Assembly: GCA_914767715.1 (NCBI GenBank) | Contig: OU612074.1 | Coordinates: 12,064,062 to 12,128,061 of the forward strand | DNA: 64,000 bases | Direction: 5' to 3' | DNA from: Membranipora membranacea | Lineage: Eukaryota; Bryozoa; Gymnolaemata; Cheilostomatida; Membraniporidae | In this document: one piece after another, positions 49,101 to 61,800 of the stretch | Layout: each line of letters begins with the position of its first letter | How positions within the stretch are numbered: position 1 is the first letter of the stretch | Position numbers and translations under genes: made by a program | Notes under the pieces: model-generated | The model's input: only the letters and a program-made list of their open reading frames with translations | Database searches by the model: none | Told to the model about the DNA's origin: nothing

Positions 49101-50745
49101 ACCAACGCTTTTGATATAATTTTAGAATACTTACCCTGGGAATAGCACACGGTTGGTTTCTTGGTAACATCAGCAGAGTACATATAGATCAGATAATTAA
49201 CTCTATAGCTCTGTGCTCACATAAGCTCACCAGATTAGAGGTACAGTGGGAACCAGACACCATCAGATTCAGCGATAAAAGCAGCAAATTCATTGACTTA
49301 CTCAGGTAATCAAACTTTTCTAAAGTTATTTTTTAGACTGAAATCATTCCAAAACAAATTATCAAGTATCCTATCGCATTTCCAAATTTTAGGGTTGTCT
49401 AGCCTTTTACAAAGCTATGACAACTCCTACATAGTTTACCATGCTGTTAGCCACAAGGCAGTCATGTGACCACTGTCTATTGAATTGTGGGAATTCTAAA
49501 ACTACCAGTCCTTTGATTGATTGCCCTGAATCTGAGAATCTGAGAATGTAATGACTTTGAGTCAGTCACTGGTGTGCTTTGGTGATACTTGATCCAATAA
49601 ACAAATGTTAATTATAAACCCCACAAACAGGATTGATTGATGAATTAAAAAAAATATTTTTCCCTTTATTTTATTTTGGTTGGTTTTTGTTTTGATTTCT
49701 TTGCACCTCAGGGAGAACATCTTCGGATGATGGTTGACGCAATGAAAATTTGTATATATAATAAAACAATATCTTAAGTATCTCGAAGAGTAAATAATGC
49801 AATTCCTTGGACTTCAATGTGTTCAGATGATTAAAATTATATCATTCTGCGCACAGGATAGGGTTCGGACCAAAACTATCAGCAAAGTGACAGTTGCGGT
49901 GTCACTGCTTTCTGTGAAGAAAAGCAACTCTTACATTTCAAAGGTCATGGAATACTAGCGTTTTCTATCGACGAGTACTGTTACTGTTTTGTAATGTTCT
50001 GTACAGTTACTCCTTGGTCCTATTTGAGCTGAATTAAATAGCGGTTTGAGGCGTTCCCTAGCTGGAAACTAAAACAAGTAGAAAATAATTTTATACAGGA
50101 GTTTGAGGTTGCTCCAGAATTTCCAGATTGAGGAGGAATTCCAAAAATAATAATTTTAAATTGCGCTATTATCAGTCTGATATGAATACTTATTTTCGTT
50201 TTGCCGGTGGTTGTCTGAATATTCTGTCATTGTTGTATCTAATATTTCTACTAACTTTTCAATATTATTTAGGATCCGATGTTTTGTACTGTTCTGTACG
50301 GTTACTCCCTGATTCTATTTAGGTTTGAATTAATAGTTGTTTGAGGTATTTCACAAACTTGGTACTAAAACTAGAGGATAACGATTTTGTACAGGAGTTC
50401 GAGGTTTCTCTAGAATTCCTAAGTAGAGAGATTGCATTTTAAAATGTTTTGAATCATGCCATTATCAGTCTGACATGAATACTCGCTTAAGTCTTGCTCG
50501 GTGGTTGTCTCGATATCTTATGATTGATTGGGTCCGATATTATAAAAAGAAAATTCCTATATGTTTTTTTCAGGATCCGATGCCCAAACCTGAGATCCGT
50601 AGCGCTGGCTGATGGCGGGTATTATGAGATGGTCAGATCTAACTTTGACAGAGCAGAGAGACAAAAAGTAGTGAGGCCAACTAACCGATACCAGACCAGT
50701 ATCATCTCCCAGCTAAATCATTATGATGAACTGAAATTCAACTAA
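43185..50745 (+). CDS. F-box/LRR protein, probable SCF substrate receptor
   Basis: Exons: 43185-43393, 44565-44691, 45520-45661, 46179-46442, 47289-47458, 48057-48259, 49126-49305, 50574-50745. They total 1,467 nt, or 488 residues from the ATG at 43185. Residues 3-45 are an F-box (INDLSEQSLLAILAYIPLRE..., VCSKWRLL, LWRDV), which by family knowledge binds SKP1. The rest is leucine-rich repeats with the F-box-type rhythm (CPSVRRMTL, TPNLRIVNF, CIHLEVLAVNYC, CKKLQSLLL, LPPLTYLSVAYC, LPNIRILTL, CPNLRSVAL), the likely substrate-binding face. The last exon ends in a charged tail (GGYYEMVRSNFDRAER ... ELKFN). The first exon follows a good acceptor (TTTACAG) directly before the ATG, so one of the two upstream short exons may add an N-terminus. 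I cannot name the FBXL subtype. Confidence 0.88.
43394..44564 (+). other. First intron after the F-box exon
   Basis: This intron of about 1.2 kb contains no supported exon. It holds a hexamer repeat of GCACTT units at 44371-44414 (about seven copies with single changes) and is otherwise AT-rich. Confidence 0.55.
44719..44885 (+). mobile_element. tRNA-derived SINE
   Basis: The head (44720-44793) has a box A (TGGCGCAAAGGGTAAGG), an anticodon-like loop CTTTCAA that would read as Glu(UUC), and a box B (GTTCGATTCCC). The acceptor ends do not pair, so it is not a working tRNA. The body contains GTGTCAGGAAGAGCATCCGG, close to the AGGAAGGGCATCCGGC block known from several animal SINEs, and it fades after GAGACAAAAAACC. 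It lies in the intron between 44691 and 45520. Confidence 0.75.
49977..50545. repeat. Two-copy tandem duplication, about 294 bp per unit
   Basis: Units near 49977-50270 and 50271-50545 share GTTCTGTAC[AG]GTTACTCC, TACAGGAGTT[TC]GAGGTT, ATTATCAGTCTGA[TC]ATGAA and GGTGGTTGTCT at a constant offset of 293-295 bases, with roughly 80 percent identity by eye. GGATCCGATG occurs at the start of unit 2 and again at the acceptor of the last F-box exon (50574). Confidence 0.8.
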
Positions 50746-51528
50746 ATTTATATTTATTTAATATAAATCATATATTACAATGCCTATAGGATGCTATAAA
50801 TATTCTAATTTTCGGTTTATACTGCTCTGTAGTATACCCCTACAATTTTTTGAAGATGTTTTTCATTATTTTTTATATGAGTTTTCATGTTGCCTGAATG
50901 ACCCTAGTTTTTCTTTGCATATAGTTCCAGTACACATGATGTAATTAAAGCTAAGGATCATCAGTGTGCCCTACTCAAGGGGGTTTGACCCAAACTCCCT
51001 GTTTTAACTAAAAAATCATTTCCCGAAACCTAGAAGTTGCCTTCTATTGTGAAAAAAGGAAGCCTCCCCTGCCTTTTTCAAAACATTGAAAAAATCATAA
51101 TATTTTAAAACTTTTTGCTTGTCTATACCTAACCGTATCCTCGCTTGCTTGGAGGTAGGGGTAGTCCGCAACCTCTCATTCATGTGTTTATGTTTATGCT
51201 TTTGTTATTAGGAGTATTGCATACATAATGTATACGTATACTGTTTGTATAGTTTGCTTAGACCACCAACATAGTAGTCTTCTCTGATCTGATTCTTCTG
51301 CTTCTTTTCCATCTGTGGCGTATACATCTCATATCTGCCCTCCCATAGGGCTTCATTTTCTGTTGATGCATCTTGAATTTTTATGCATTATCGCTCTAAA
51401 TGTTCAAGTAAACTTCAGATGTTCCCTTGGGACTATTATGTGAAATTTTGTCCCTAATTCATTATCCATAACCTGCATTTGTATAAGGCATTTTTTGGAA
51501 ACTCAAGATCTTACTACTGCATGCGGCC

Positions 51529-51836
51529 AGGGCGTCTTTCAATTAAAAACCGGTCATCAAGTTTTTTTTAATTTGCTTTAATTATATACTTTTAGAAAAC
51601 CTCAATAAATAAATAAATAAATAAATAAAAAACTGCCAAATGAGAATTCCAAGCTAAGTGAACAAGAACTGAGTTGTGTTTTTAATTGCTTGCTCACTGA
51701 TGTAACTATACATATTCTGAGTGAACAATTTAGGAATGAACTTGTCTAGTTGAAGGGTAAATGATCAAGGATTTTGAGCAAGGTGGTAGTTATAAGTTTG
51801 TTCCAAAAACATCGCTTAGTCTAATTGCAAGTCATG
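51529..51836. mobile_element. MITE, GGGGTCTTTCAATTAG family, decayed copy C
   Basis: It begins GGCGTCTTTCAATTAAAA and ends GTCTAATTGCAAGTCATG. Inside, TTGCTCACTGATG, CATATTCTGAGTGAACAATTT and AAGGTGGTAGTTATAAGTTT match blocks of copies A and B. It is longer because of an AAAT microsatellite and other added sequence. It is clearly older than the other two copies. Confidence 0.6.
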
Positions 51837-51904
51837 CTGGTGGCTGGTGAATTCCTATGCTAAGTTCCTCTGAATAACACTAATATTATGAATAAATGAT
51901 ACTT

Positions 51905-52258
51905 AGCCCCCAGCTGGTTCCCGTTTCTAAGCAAGACCGATATAGAGAAACTAGAAAGCCACCAAAAACTCTGCCTGCGTATTATTAATCCGCAGGCACA
52001 AAAGACTGTAACAAGACGCTGACCAGTCTGAACCTAAAAGAGCTCAGTGTACACTTATACTTAAGCTGCTTGAGATACGTTGAAATAGTGAAGTGCCAGC
52101 AATCTCACCCACCACATGACTACATTCAAAATCCCACCACTGTTAGGAATCATCAAAAACAAACAAAATTTCCGAATGTATTTTGTTTCAACATCACTGA
52201 CCGGTTTGTGAGTGTATTTTTATCACTTTTTAACCTTCGATACTGCATACAATAGTAT
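51905..52258 (+). pseudogene. Remnant of a LINE reverse-transcriptase C-terminus
   Basis: In one frame from about 51914 it reads SWFPFLSKTDIEKLESHQKL and then CLRIINPQAQ, the pattern at the end of the LINE ORF2 reverse transcriptase (W-x-P, then D-I-x-K-L-E-x-x-Q). Stops and frame shifts follow near 52020. A later frame ends NPTTVRNHQKQTKFPNVF..., like the C-terminal tail of such proteins. It is dead and partial, with no 5' part. Confidence 0.65.
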
Positions 52259-53109
52259 ATGCATGTAAAACATGATCTTATTTGCCTTCGGGTACTGATC
52301 AGTTTAGTGTTTATAAAGTTAATAATATAATATGTATATAACCAGAGATGATGTTTACGAAGGAAATGATAAGTATATATAATCTTATCTCACAACTGTT
52401 GGCAACAAGCCCTTATGTGTATCTATAGAAATATTTTAATTCCATATACTTATATATATATATATATATATATTCATGTAAATCTTAAAAAAAAGACAAT
52501 CATGAGTAATCAATACGCATTAGGATGAAAAACTATACATGATAAAGAATCGATAAAATCATGTTTTCGTTGAAAAATTCACTCCTTGGTGTAATGTAAA
52601 GGAAGGTGTAAATATAACTATCATTGAATCTAAGTATGGCAGCATAATAACATGGAATAATCAGCCATAATTATTGGCATGTGCGGGATAAAAATGTAAA
52701 ACATGTATGATGTTCTGAAGACGATAGCATAGAAATAATGAAAACTATGTTTTTAAAACATTCATGCAATACTACATGTACATATACAACACTGTAGCCG
52801 CAGGCAAACCTTACTATAAGATTGAATGTAAACCGTAGAAAAACTGGGCTGGACTCATGGCCCATTTTACGAAAGGATGAAGTTCTAGATGATGATTTTA
52901 GCACTTACTAAAATCGTGGTAAACAATCAAAATAGAATCTGTTGAGCAAAAAATAGTACAAGGAAAGTTGATATTAGATTATAGGATGGTAAATCTCTTT
53001 AAACTGCTAAAATAGTGTTCCATTATGGTAACCAAGAATTATACTTGAATAAATGAAGCCAAAAATGGATAAAAACACAGCACTTGTTCTGAGGACACCG
53101 TCTTGATGC

Positions 53110-56100
53110 CTATTTCTTAGGATTCAGCAGATATTCGGCAAAATCTTCATAATTGAAGGTCGCTCTTTCCTTATCAACTTTCTGATCATCAAAGAACATC
53201 ATGTGAGCTTGGTTCTCATCAGTGCAGAAGAGCTGTTCTGATCTGTGTATTTTCCCCTTGAGTTGTAGTTTCAATGGAGGTTCTGCTTGGTCGGATATCC
53301 TCTCATCTGCGCATGATGTTTCAGCGGCAATTGTTGGAGGTGGGCAATCTTCCTTTCCTTTTCGATTTCCATGAAGACTGTATGCGGATGTAAAGCCTGC
53401 TGCTGAATTGTAACTGGTCGATTTGGCGAGTGGAAGAGTGTAAGCCATGTTGTCTATTGCATCATCAGGATCATGTATAATAAAATTCTCAACTGCACTC
53501 GGTAGACATGCAATAACATCATCAGGTTGCGTAATCTCGATATCTTCAGAGGTTTCTTCAGGTTTCCTTTCAGAACTTTTTGTGCTGATCTCTCCAACTC
53601 GGTTTGGAACCTTCGGATCCAGGGATTGGAGTTTTATGTGGATAGTCGGGTACTGCGATGATGTCGGTAATCCTCCAGGCAGAAAATGGTACAAGCTTCT
53701 TTTGATTTCAGATGCTATTGTCGTTACACAGCTTTTATCTACTCGGTCCCACCATACTAGAAATCTGGCACTTTTTCTCAAAGCCTTCTCCGCTGCTGAC
53801 ATACTTGGTTCATGACTCCAAATGTCTACTAAGCACTTCTTCTTCATCTTGGGTACCACCCTGATATGGGTGCCGTTTTTGCACAGAGGAAGAAAACTTT
53901 GAGCTTCCAGCGTGTATTGAAACGAATCTTCCTTTTTGAGCTTGAGTTGAATGATTGCATGCTTTGCAACGCTTGAGTCTGAAAACTTCCAACAGTTTTC
54001 TATGAGTGTAGCTAGGGCAGGATTATTTTGGAACCAAGTGTTACACACAAGTGTGTTCTTTGGGTCATGGTATTGAAACTGCCTTCTCAGAGCGATTGAA
54101 TCAGGTTTACCTAGAGCCACGATGAAATACACATCACGTCGGGATGTTAGGGTGTCATCCTTGGCTGGCTCAGGTGCAACTACTTCGAGTGTGGTGATCG
54201 CAATGTCCATGTTTGGGTTTCCCTGTGGTTGTTTTGTGGTGTTGACCTGGTTTTTCAGATTTTGTTCGATCAATGGTACTAACATTTTCAGCTCACTAAG
54301 CTGCATACATCTCTTTGTATCATTCAGCTCTTTGTCATCCTGAAATTATAGCATATCAGAATGACTACATCGATCCATCCATATTTATATATCAAATCAT
54401 GTATAGATCAAAGATAAGAACTTTTTTTATTATAATTAATAATTTCATAAGTTTATAATAGTTGGACAAACAGAATTATTCTTGATTTACACTCTTAGTA
54501 ATACTGTGTCTGAAACCTGAGAACTTTTGTAAAAGCAAAATGTCATCCGCCACCTCAGTAGCATTGGTGTTTCATTGCTCTAAAAGATTACTGGGTGTTG
54601 CTAAGGGCAGCACTGTGTAGAACGGACAACTGCAGAAGGCAAAGTTGTCAAACCTTGATACACTACTATCATCATCACACAAAGGGGCATCATAACAGAC
54701 CATGCAATTAAAAATTTGATGTGTGAGTGCCAAAACTATGCCAAACTTGCCCGTGTCCAACATGATCACACTTTAACTACATCACTTAATTGCAGCCGAT
54801 GTGCAATGCCTTGAGTGTAAGTAACAACTCGGTTTACCAGACAACACTTTTTTTTACCAAGATCACCTAGTAATAAACCCTCATGAAACAAAGGAAGTGA
54901 AAAATAGTAACTCAAACTCACCATTTGAGTCAAGTCATCTTTCCAAGAAGGTTCAGTTCCACATTTGAACAGCAATTTGGTGTTTGGTAGCAGCTCCATC
55001 TCAAGGAGTGTACTTTTCACCAGATACCTGTACCTCTGTTCATGGATGCGCGTAAGAGGGCGGAGGCATTTCTTTAATGTCTCTATATCATGTGGAATAA
55101 GTAATGCTGGTTTGGTGCAAGCAGCACACACATTCTTCACACCACGTCCAGTACTAAAATCACCAAGGTAGTATCGTACTACTACTAATACTAAATATTA
55201 TGATCATGAAACAAACAGCCGAATCAAAAATGTGTGTTTCGTTACAATTTTACTAGCGTAATAAGTAATACATGAAGGAACTAAATGATTTGAGAAAGCT
55301 TGAGGTTCACATGCTGGATTATACTTCTGGTGAATTCGGTTTGTATTAGCATGTTAGACAATGACTCAATCAACTGCCATTGATGATCAATGTTATCCTG
55401 GTTGTTTGGAAATAAATAGCCGGCATGGTGTTACCACTACCCTGGCACTATCATTTTTGATATTTTAATCACACCATCACCACCAGAAAATACAAGTGAC
55501 CTTTTCAAAGTATCGATAAACATTATAGTTGTTTGGAAAAGAGTAGCCGACAATTGTATGTTGGCCTGAACTCCTTGAAATAAAGATTGGGGATTGACTA
55601 GATTTTAATTTTTAATCGCTACATTGTAAATTGTCGTTAAGGAGATTTATCTTTCAATGTGTTCTGCTTTGTTGTGCGTGCGGCAGTTCACTTTTCTGAC
55701 CAAGGCCATGATACAATACTGATGATAATTCCCTTGAGATTAATTGACTTATAATAATGTACCTTGGGGAGTGTTGCATTTCATATTGGGAGATTTCATC
55801 CTTTAGCACCAAGGAACTCAACAGAACAGTCGAAGACATCCAGCCTTCTCCATATTGCCTGAGTTGATTTCTCAATATATCACTGACAAATATCACTGAT
55901 ACCATCACTGATGAGTTGGGTCTACTTCTACTTGTTCGCACAATAGCCGATACTGCTGCAGTCGAGTCTTCACTAACATTGTGATGTTTTCTGAGAGATG
56001 TGATGATTTCATTGTTCTTTCTTTCCAGTTCTTTCTTCAGATGGAAATCCATTTTCTGCAAAAAAACATACAGCATAATTACATATATAAATATACAAAT

Positions 56101-58804
56101 AATTACCTTCATAAGCATAGTCCTTTCATAACTATAGCAATCCTTCGTTGTATATTTGTCGTTTCATTTGTCAATTTGAAATTTGATATATGAAAGCAAA
56201 TGCTGATCCAAGGTCATGAAAGTAGAATATTTAGTGATGTTTACTATTTAATGTGACAAACTTCTCACTTTAAATACAGACAAATGAGCAGGCGGAGAAC
56301 AACGTGAAATGCATGGTAATGTGGGGAAGTTTGTCTCACCTTGTTATGGCAGCTTTTCATCTCCGAGCGACCTGAAACATGGTTCCTCCCAAAAGAGAAA
56401 TCTTCTCCTGGAGGACTTCTCGGCTCATACATTCTCACAAAGATGTCACTTTGCTCTGGGTGACTGAAGATATGTTCACCTGCGTTGTCTGTGTCTGTTG
56501 GAGGTATTAGGTTGATGTGGACACGACCATCTTCACCTTGGTTGACTGCTGATGAGACTATGAACATTGGGCCCTCATCTTTCCATTTCTGCTCAGCTTC
56601 TGAATCCAGTGTGTTCAGAAAAGCCTGCTGACATCTTTCTTTGATTATTCTGTGAAGGATATCATTGGTCAGTCGGACGCAAGTGAGTCGTTGATTGGAT
56701 TCTTCGATTTCATGTGGTGTTTCTTCTAGGTCTCCAGCAACCATCCGGTAGAGTGAGTGGACCAGGCCCTCTTTACTTCTGACACTGATAACTGTCACAG
56801 TGACTGTTGCATTGTCATCCGGATTGTCCAGTTCATAGAGGATCGACTCGGACGTAGAAAATGAATTGAGTGGAGTCTGTTTGATTAGACTGCCGACTAC
56901 TGTTTGCGTTTCTTGGTCATATGGTGATATTGTGAACCGTACAGCAGGAGAATCTAGATCAACAAGGATATCCACTGTATTGTGCAAATATTTGACTACT
57001 TTTTCATTACATTCTGTAGGTTGCAGAAAATTATTCTGTAGCAACTTTTTGACTTCATCCTCCAAATGTACTGGATCACTGTGCTCTAGCTTCCTTAGCT
57101 TGAGTGGGTCATCCATGACGATGTGAGCGTGGCTTGGCTCGGAACTGGGCTTTTCTTTTCCAAATATGTCAGCATGGAAGTCTTCGGTATATCTTATGTG
57201 GGATGTCGTCACTTTCAGTAGCTGCCCTTCTGTGATTTTGCAGTAATCAGAAACAGATCGACAGTAGCCTTGGATGCAAAACATCAGATGTCTCAAGGAT
57301 CTAGCAGCTGCAGATCCGTAGGAGAGAATTGTAAATGTGATATATTCCTTGGGCTCATCCTGGCTGACATTTACATTGCTGCACTTCAGGAGCACGTCAT
57401 GTATCTGTCCATGAGCCTTTTTCTGTTGAATATAAATACATACACATGTAACTATCATGTTGAAAACTTATGAGACCTACACATCAAATTATTATGGTTT
57501 ACCTATATATTCTACCGTCTGAATTAAATTGATAACAGAGAATGGTGTTATCAACCTGTGATTGAACAGAACCAAATGTGATCAATAACAATCACAATTG
57601 ATGAAAAAACTTTGCAGTAAGAAAAATTGAATTTTCATGTAGCTGACCATTATCCATATTGCGTTAAGAACTGAGCAATTATTGGGATTGATTTTGGTCT
57701 CTAAAAATTATCAGTAAGATGTAAAAATTTACAAGAGATATTATTGATCTCAAACAGTGTAAATCCAGCTGGGTTTGTCATATTGGCCTCTTTCTGGACT
57801 GTACCCTCTACGACAAAGAGAGTATAATACAGGCTATGTCCCTAAGTAATCAACTTTTCACTTTCACTTTCTACTTCAGCTAATTATTTAGGAGAACAAT
57901 ACAAGAATTTTGCCCTACCATAAATAATTATTTAAATACTTACTATTTCAGGGGGTACAGTTGCCCTGATCTCTATTGATTCTATAGTGAAGTCATTCTC
58001 ATCTTCACTTTCTGAGCTCACAATACATCCCTCATCATGTGTGTGACTGAAAAAAATACAGACATAATTTAGAGTGAAACGGGACGTTACTTTTCTAAAT
58101 AAATGTTTAACAAACACAAGTTTTGATGAGATCAAAGATAACTCCCAAGGAAAATCTTTTCCTACGGCTAATGAGAATTTAGGATTACCGTTCTTACCAT
58201 ATTTTTTCTTCAGTATGACATTGTGTCGGTGCATACAGAGCAGCCCCAACATTTTCGGCTTCAGGACCAGATGATGTGATAGTTTCTCTGCCTTGTGTAC
58301 AACTATAGATCAAAAGATTTGAGAATCTTTGTGAAAGAGTTTGAAAAAGAAATTTGGATTGTTGCTGGCAACTAGGCTTAGCATTACGATTTCCGTTCTC
58401 TCATGTTGTTCAATGATGATTCTCTTAATAAAGTATTCTTTTTCAACCAGCCAACTGATTGGATACTTGTTGTCCATGGCTCATTTTACTATATAGTCTC
58501 AACATTAAAAATAACACAGTAAAATTTATGGAGTGAAAACTACGATGATGGTTATAATCACTAACAGGGTTCACATTTTCAAGAGACAAAGGTTAGGAAA
58601 CTTTAGCAATGTTGGATTCGATAAGAGGCGTATAAAGTTTGGATTCTAGATAGTTGCATTGCCCTAGTATAAAACGATTCAAAGGAACCCACATTGAATT
58701 CTTGATTATCGGTGTGTTTCTCCCTCCCATTCGCCTCACTGACCAGTTCAAGTAGGTTGCCTGCCTTACTATCTGGCCATTCTGCTCAGTCCTCACAATA
58801 GTAT
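53110..58804 (-). other. Unrecognised C-terminal extension of the LRR-caspase
   Basis: Seven exons continue the caspase frame after the p10 end. They include two very long ones, 57422-56340 (361 codons) and 54339-53110 (409 codons plus stop). I see no known domain, membrane segment or repeat. Composition is that of a folded protein: alternating hydrophobics, Trp and Cys spread evenly (NTWFQNNPALATLIENCWKF, KCLVDIWSHEP, RFLVWWDRVDK). The last about 150 residues look disordered and acidic, ending FAEYLLNPKK. The stop is TAG at 53112-53110. Confidence 0.7.
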
Positions 58805-61800
58805 CTGTATAAATAGTGATAATTATGACAATAAAATGAAATGAATAGTGAGATTATGAGTGTCATTGGATATGTGGATTCTCTCGAATGCTGTGTATCA
58901 TGGGTTTCGGGTAAGAATGCAAATACCTGGGGAACTTTAACCTAGCTTGGTATTGAGTTAAAGCAAGACTGTTATGTTTTTTGACATTTGCTTGTAGTGT
59001 GCCAAATTTTGGATCTAGTGACGCAAAGGCCGGTAGTATAGACAGGGTCTTGTTCAGCTGCATGGTTAAAGTACACAAAGGAGATGCGTACTATTCTTTC
59101 CCTGCCTATAACCATTCCCCTACCACATAAACAATAAACAAAGTTTTGGCTTACAATTTTCAACCTTTCAATCGTTTTTCTATTTGAAATGTATTTTTTT
59201 ATGAATCAGGCAATTCATGAACACACCCCTCACCATAACTGACTTCGCATTGAGGGCGTTTGTTTAATTTGAACAAGGGGTAAGATACTCTTTGATTCAA
59301 TGCTGTTGAGAAAGTTCTATTAAATTACTTTTTTTGTTACTATAAATATTATGACGCAAAGAAAAGTGAAATTTCATGCGGGTTGATGAAGCAGCGGCTT
59401 CTCTGATACATTGTGTTGTGGTTATAATGATTACTGCCCAATTTTCCAAAGCTAACAACATCTGTCAAAATTCAAATGATGACACGCTTCAGATCATTTT
59501 TTGTTGTTGGTTTTACTCACCAGTTTGATGTTCTATAACAGTTGCAGTGTAGTGCGGTCTCACAGGGTTTACCAGAGCATTTGGGTGGTCATCTGTTCTC
59601 ATATTGATCCCTGGTAGAAAATATAACCTTTTCCCGATGAATGTGCATCTTGTCTGAGGCATTGAGACTAAATAAGGGTTCTTATGACGCTGTTGTCGTC
59701 GCAGCACGCATTCTGTCCTCTGAACTCCTGCCTCAGCTACAACCTCTCTTATCTGTGAGTTATGAAGTCACATCTATGTTTGCACATTCATTTTATGAAT
59801 GATCGTCTAGACAACACGAAAGCTTAAAGTGACTGTCCTACTAGGCCATGCTTGGTATGGTTTTAAAGATCTCAGGCTGAAAAGTCATTAGGGCATATGA
59901 AATAAAACAGCCTGTGAACCTAAATGCAGTAAAACTGCTGCGAAGTCTGAAAATTGGGATCATAGTGGATCATAGTGATTTATTGCCTCCCCCTGACCAC
60001 TATGATCCACGATGATCTTTGCTAAAATAATTGAAAAAAAATAATTGCTATTTGCCACAATTTTCATTTTTCTTTATTTTTATTTGCCCTATGAACTCAC
60101 AATATTTGATTTACTGGGGTAATATATCCACTTTTTTAATAGGACCGACCCTTTGATCATAAATCAGAGAAGATAATGTGGTGATAACATGTTGCTATTT
60201 AACTTACTAGGGATGCCATCTCCTCTAGATGATGCTGATGAGCATATCGATAGAAAGTAGAGACAAGTGCCCTGATGAATGGAGATCCAATAGTTTCTCT
60301 TCGAGGCGAGACAAATGCTGATGCGAAATAAAAATAATTGCTAAATAACGAGTTTCAATGCAACGGATAACCTAGTATTCTCAATTCAAGTTGAACGTCA
60401 AAATCAGTGAAAAAGGCACAGCTGATATGCACTTATGAACAACAGGCTTTGAAAGAGGCGTACTCTAGATATGTATCAGTTTTCAGCGTTCTCCATGACA
60501 TTTTCTTTCTCAGTAGAGGGATAATTCAATCTATTACTTAAACATACAAGGCTTATTCCATGATAGATACATATGAGATGACATTCACAAATGTGTATCT
60601 ACAATTATATGGTAATATTTGTTTCATGTAGCTGCATTAATCTTTTGATCATTTATCTAGAATTAATGTGGATGAACCTCATCATTGTGCTTAAGTCTCA
60701 TTGAGGACAACACTACTTAGTTTCTGACAACTTACAATCAAAACTAGACTGCATGATCATAAAGTCTGCCACAGATATATCTTGAGTTTCGACATCACTA
60801 AGATCATCGTCATCGGTCCAAGCTTTGTCTTCATTAGCTGGATAAGCAGGCTGCTGCAGAATATCAACAGGGGGTTGATCCTGACTAACACTTGATTCAG
60901 TGTCATCACAACCATCTACATCATTATTAGTCTCCTGGTTGGGAAACAACTGTGGAAGTTTGATGTCAGTTAGCAGAATTTCTCTTTTATCTGCAACAGT
61001 CAGTAGATAAGTGTCAATTTTGTTTTCATGGAATATTAAATCTCATATACAGGGAGGTAACTAGTTTCCATGAAAAAGTAAATATTTTACTTTAAATTGA
61101 GAACCAGTGTAGGGCAACTGAGAAACAGTGATGTCTTGGTCACCAATGTGTGGACAACCTATGGTTAAAAATAATGGCAGGGGAACAGAAGTCACCTGTT
61201 TAATAATAGAGAAACCATAGATATTGCCAAAACTCCCACTCTTGCAATATCACAAAACAAATTTCCGTTTTTACTCCCCAAACAAAACAAAAGCCACTCA
61301 AGTCTTAGTTATTATTAAGTCAATGACACTTACTGCCAGCACAAGCCTGGATGATAACAACTTTTGGTTTTCCCTTCATTGCAGGGAAGTTTTTGGGAGA
61401 GAGAAGATCTAGAATATCTGTGATTTTCAAATGTTTGCTATCAGATCCTAGAATCGCTCCTTCATCTCCGTGGCTCAATATGACTAGCATAAATGAGCCG
61501 AGCGCACCATGCACTGATACTCCTGTCTCCTGAGCAACTAGTTGTGTTTCTGAGTGGATTGTCTCAACAATTTCCTGAAAATGTAGAAAAATGTATTAAT
61601 GGGAATTGATTATCATTCACAAACAATTCAATGATATTAATCTGCTTGTTATGTAAAAAAACATTTATTGGCTTATGACAGTAATGTCCAAGGAGAATTT
61701 GGGAGTTACCGATGCAGTGTAGCTTTTGTGATTTCCAGAAGTAATGAATCCAAACTTTTGTAGCATCAATTTAACATTGAAATAATCATGTTCAGAGCCT

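Larger units (their letters stand above)
50746..53109. other. Spacer between the convergent F-box and LRR-caspase genes
   Basis: This stretch holds the 3' ends of both genes, a decayed MITE (51529-51836), a LINE remnant (51905-52258), an AAAT repeat (51605-51630) and an AT repeat (52449-52473). No intact gene was found. Confidence 0.6.

Noticed and set aside
53447-53815. A 122-codon + strand frame
   Set aside because: Antisense shadow of the 409-codon last exon of the LRR-caspase gene.
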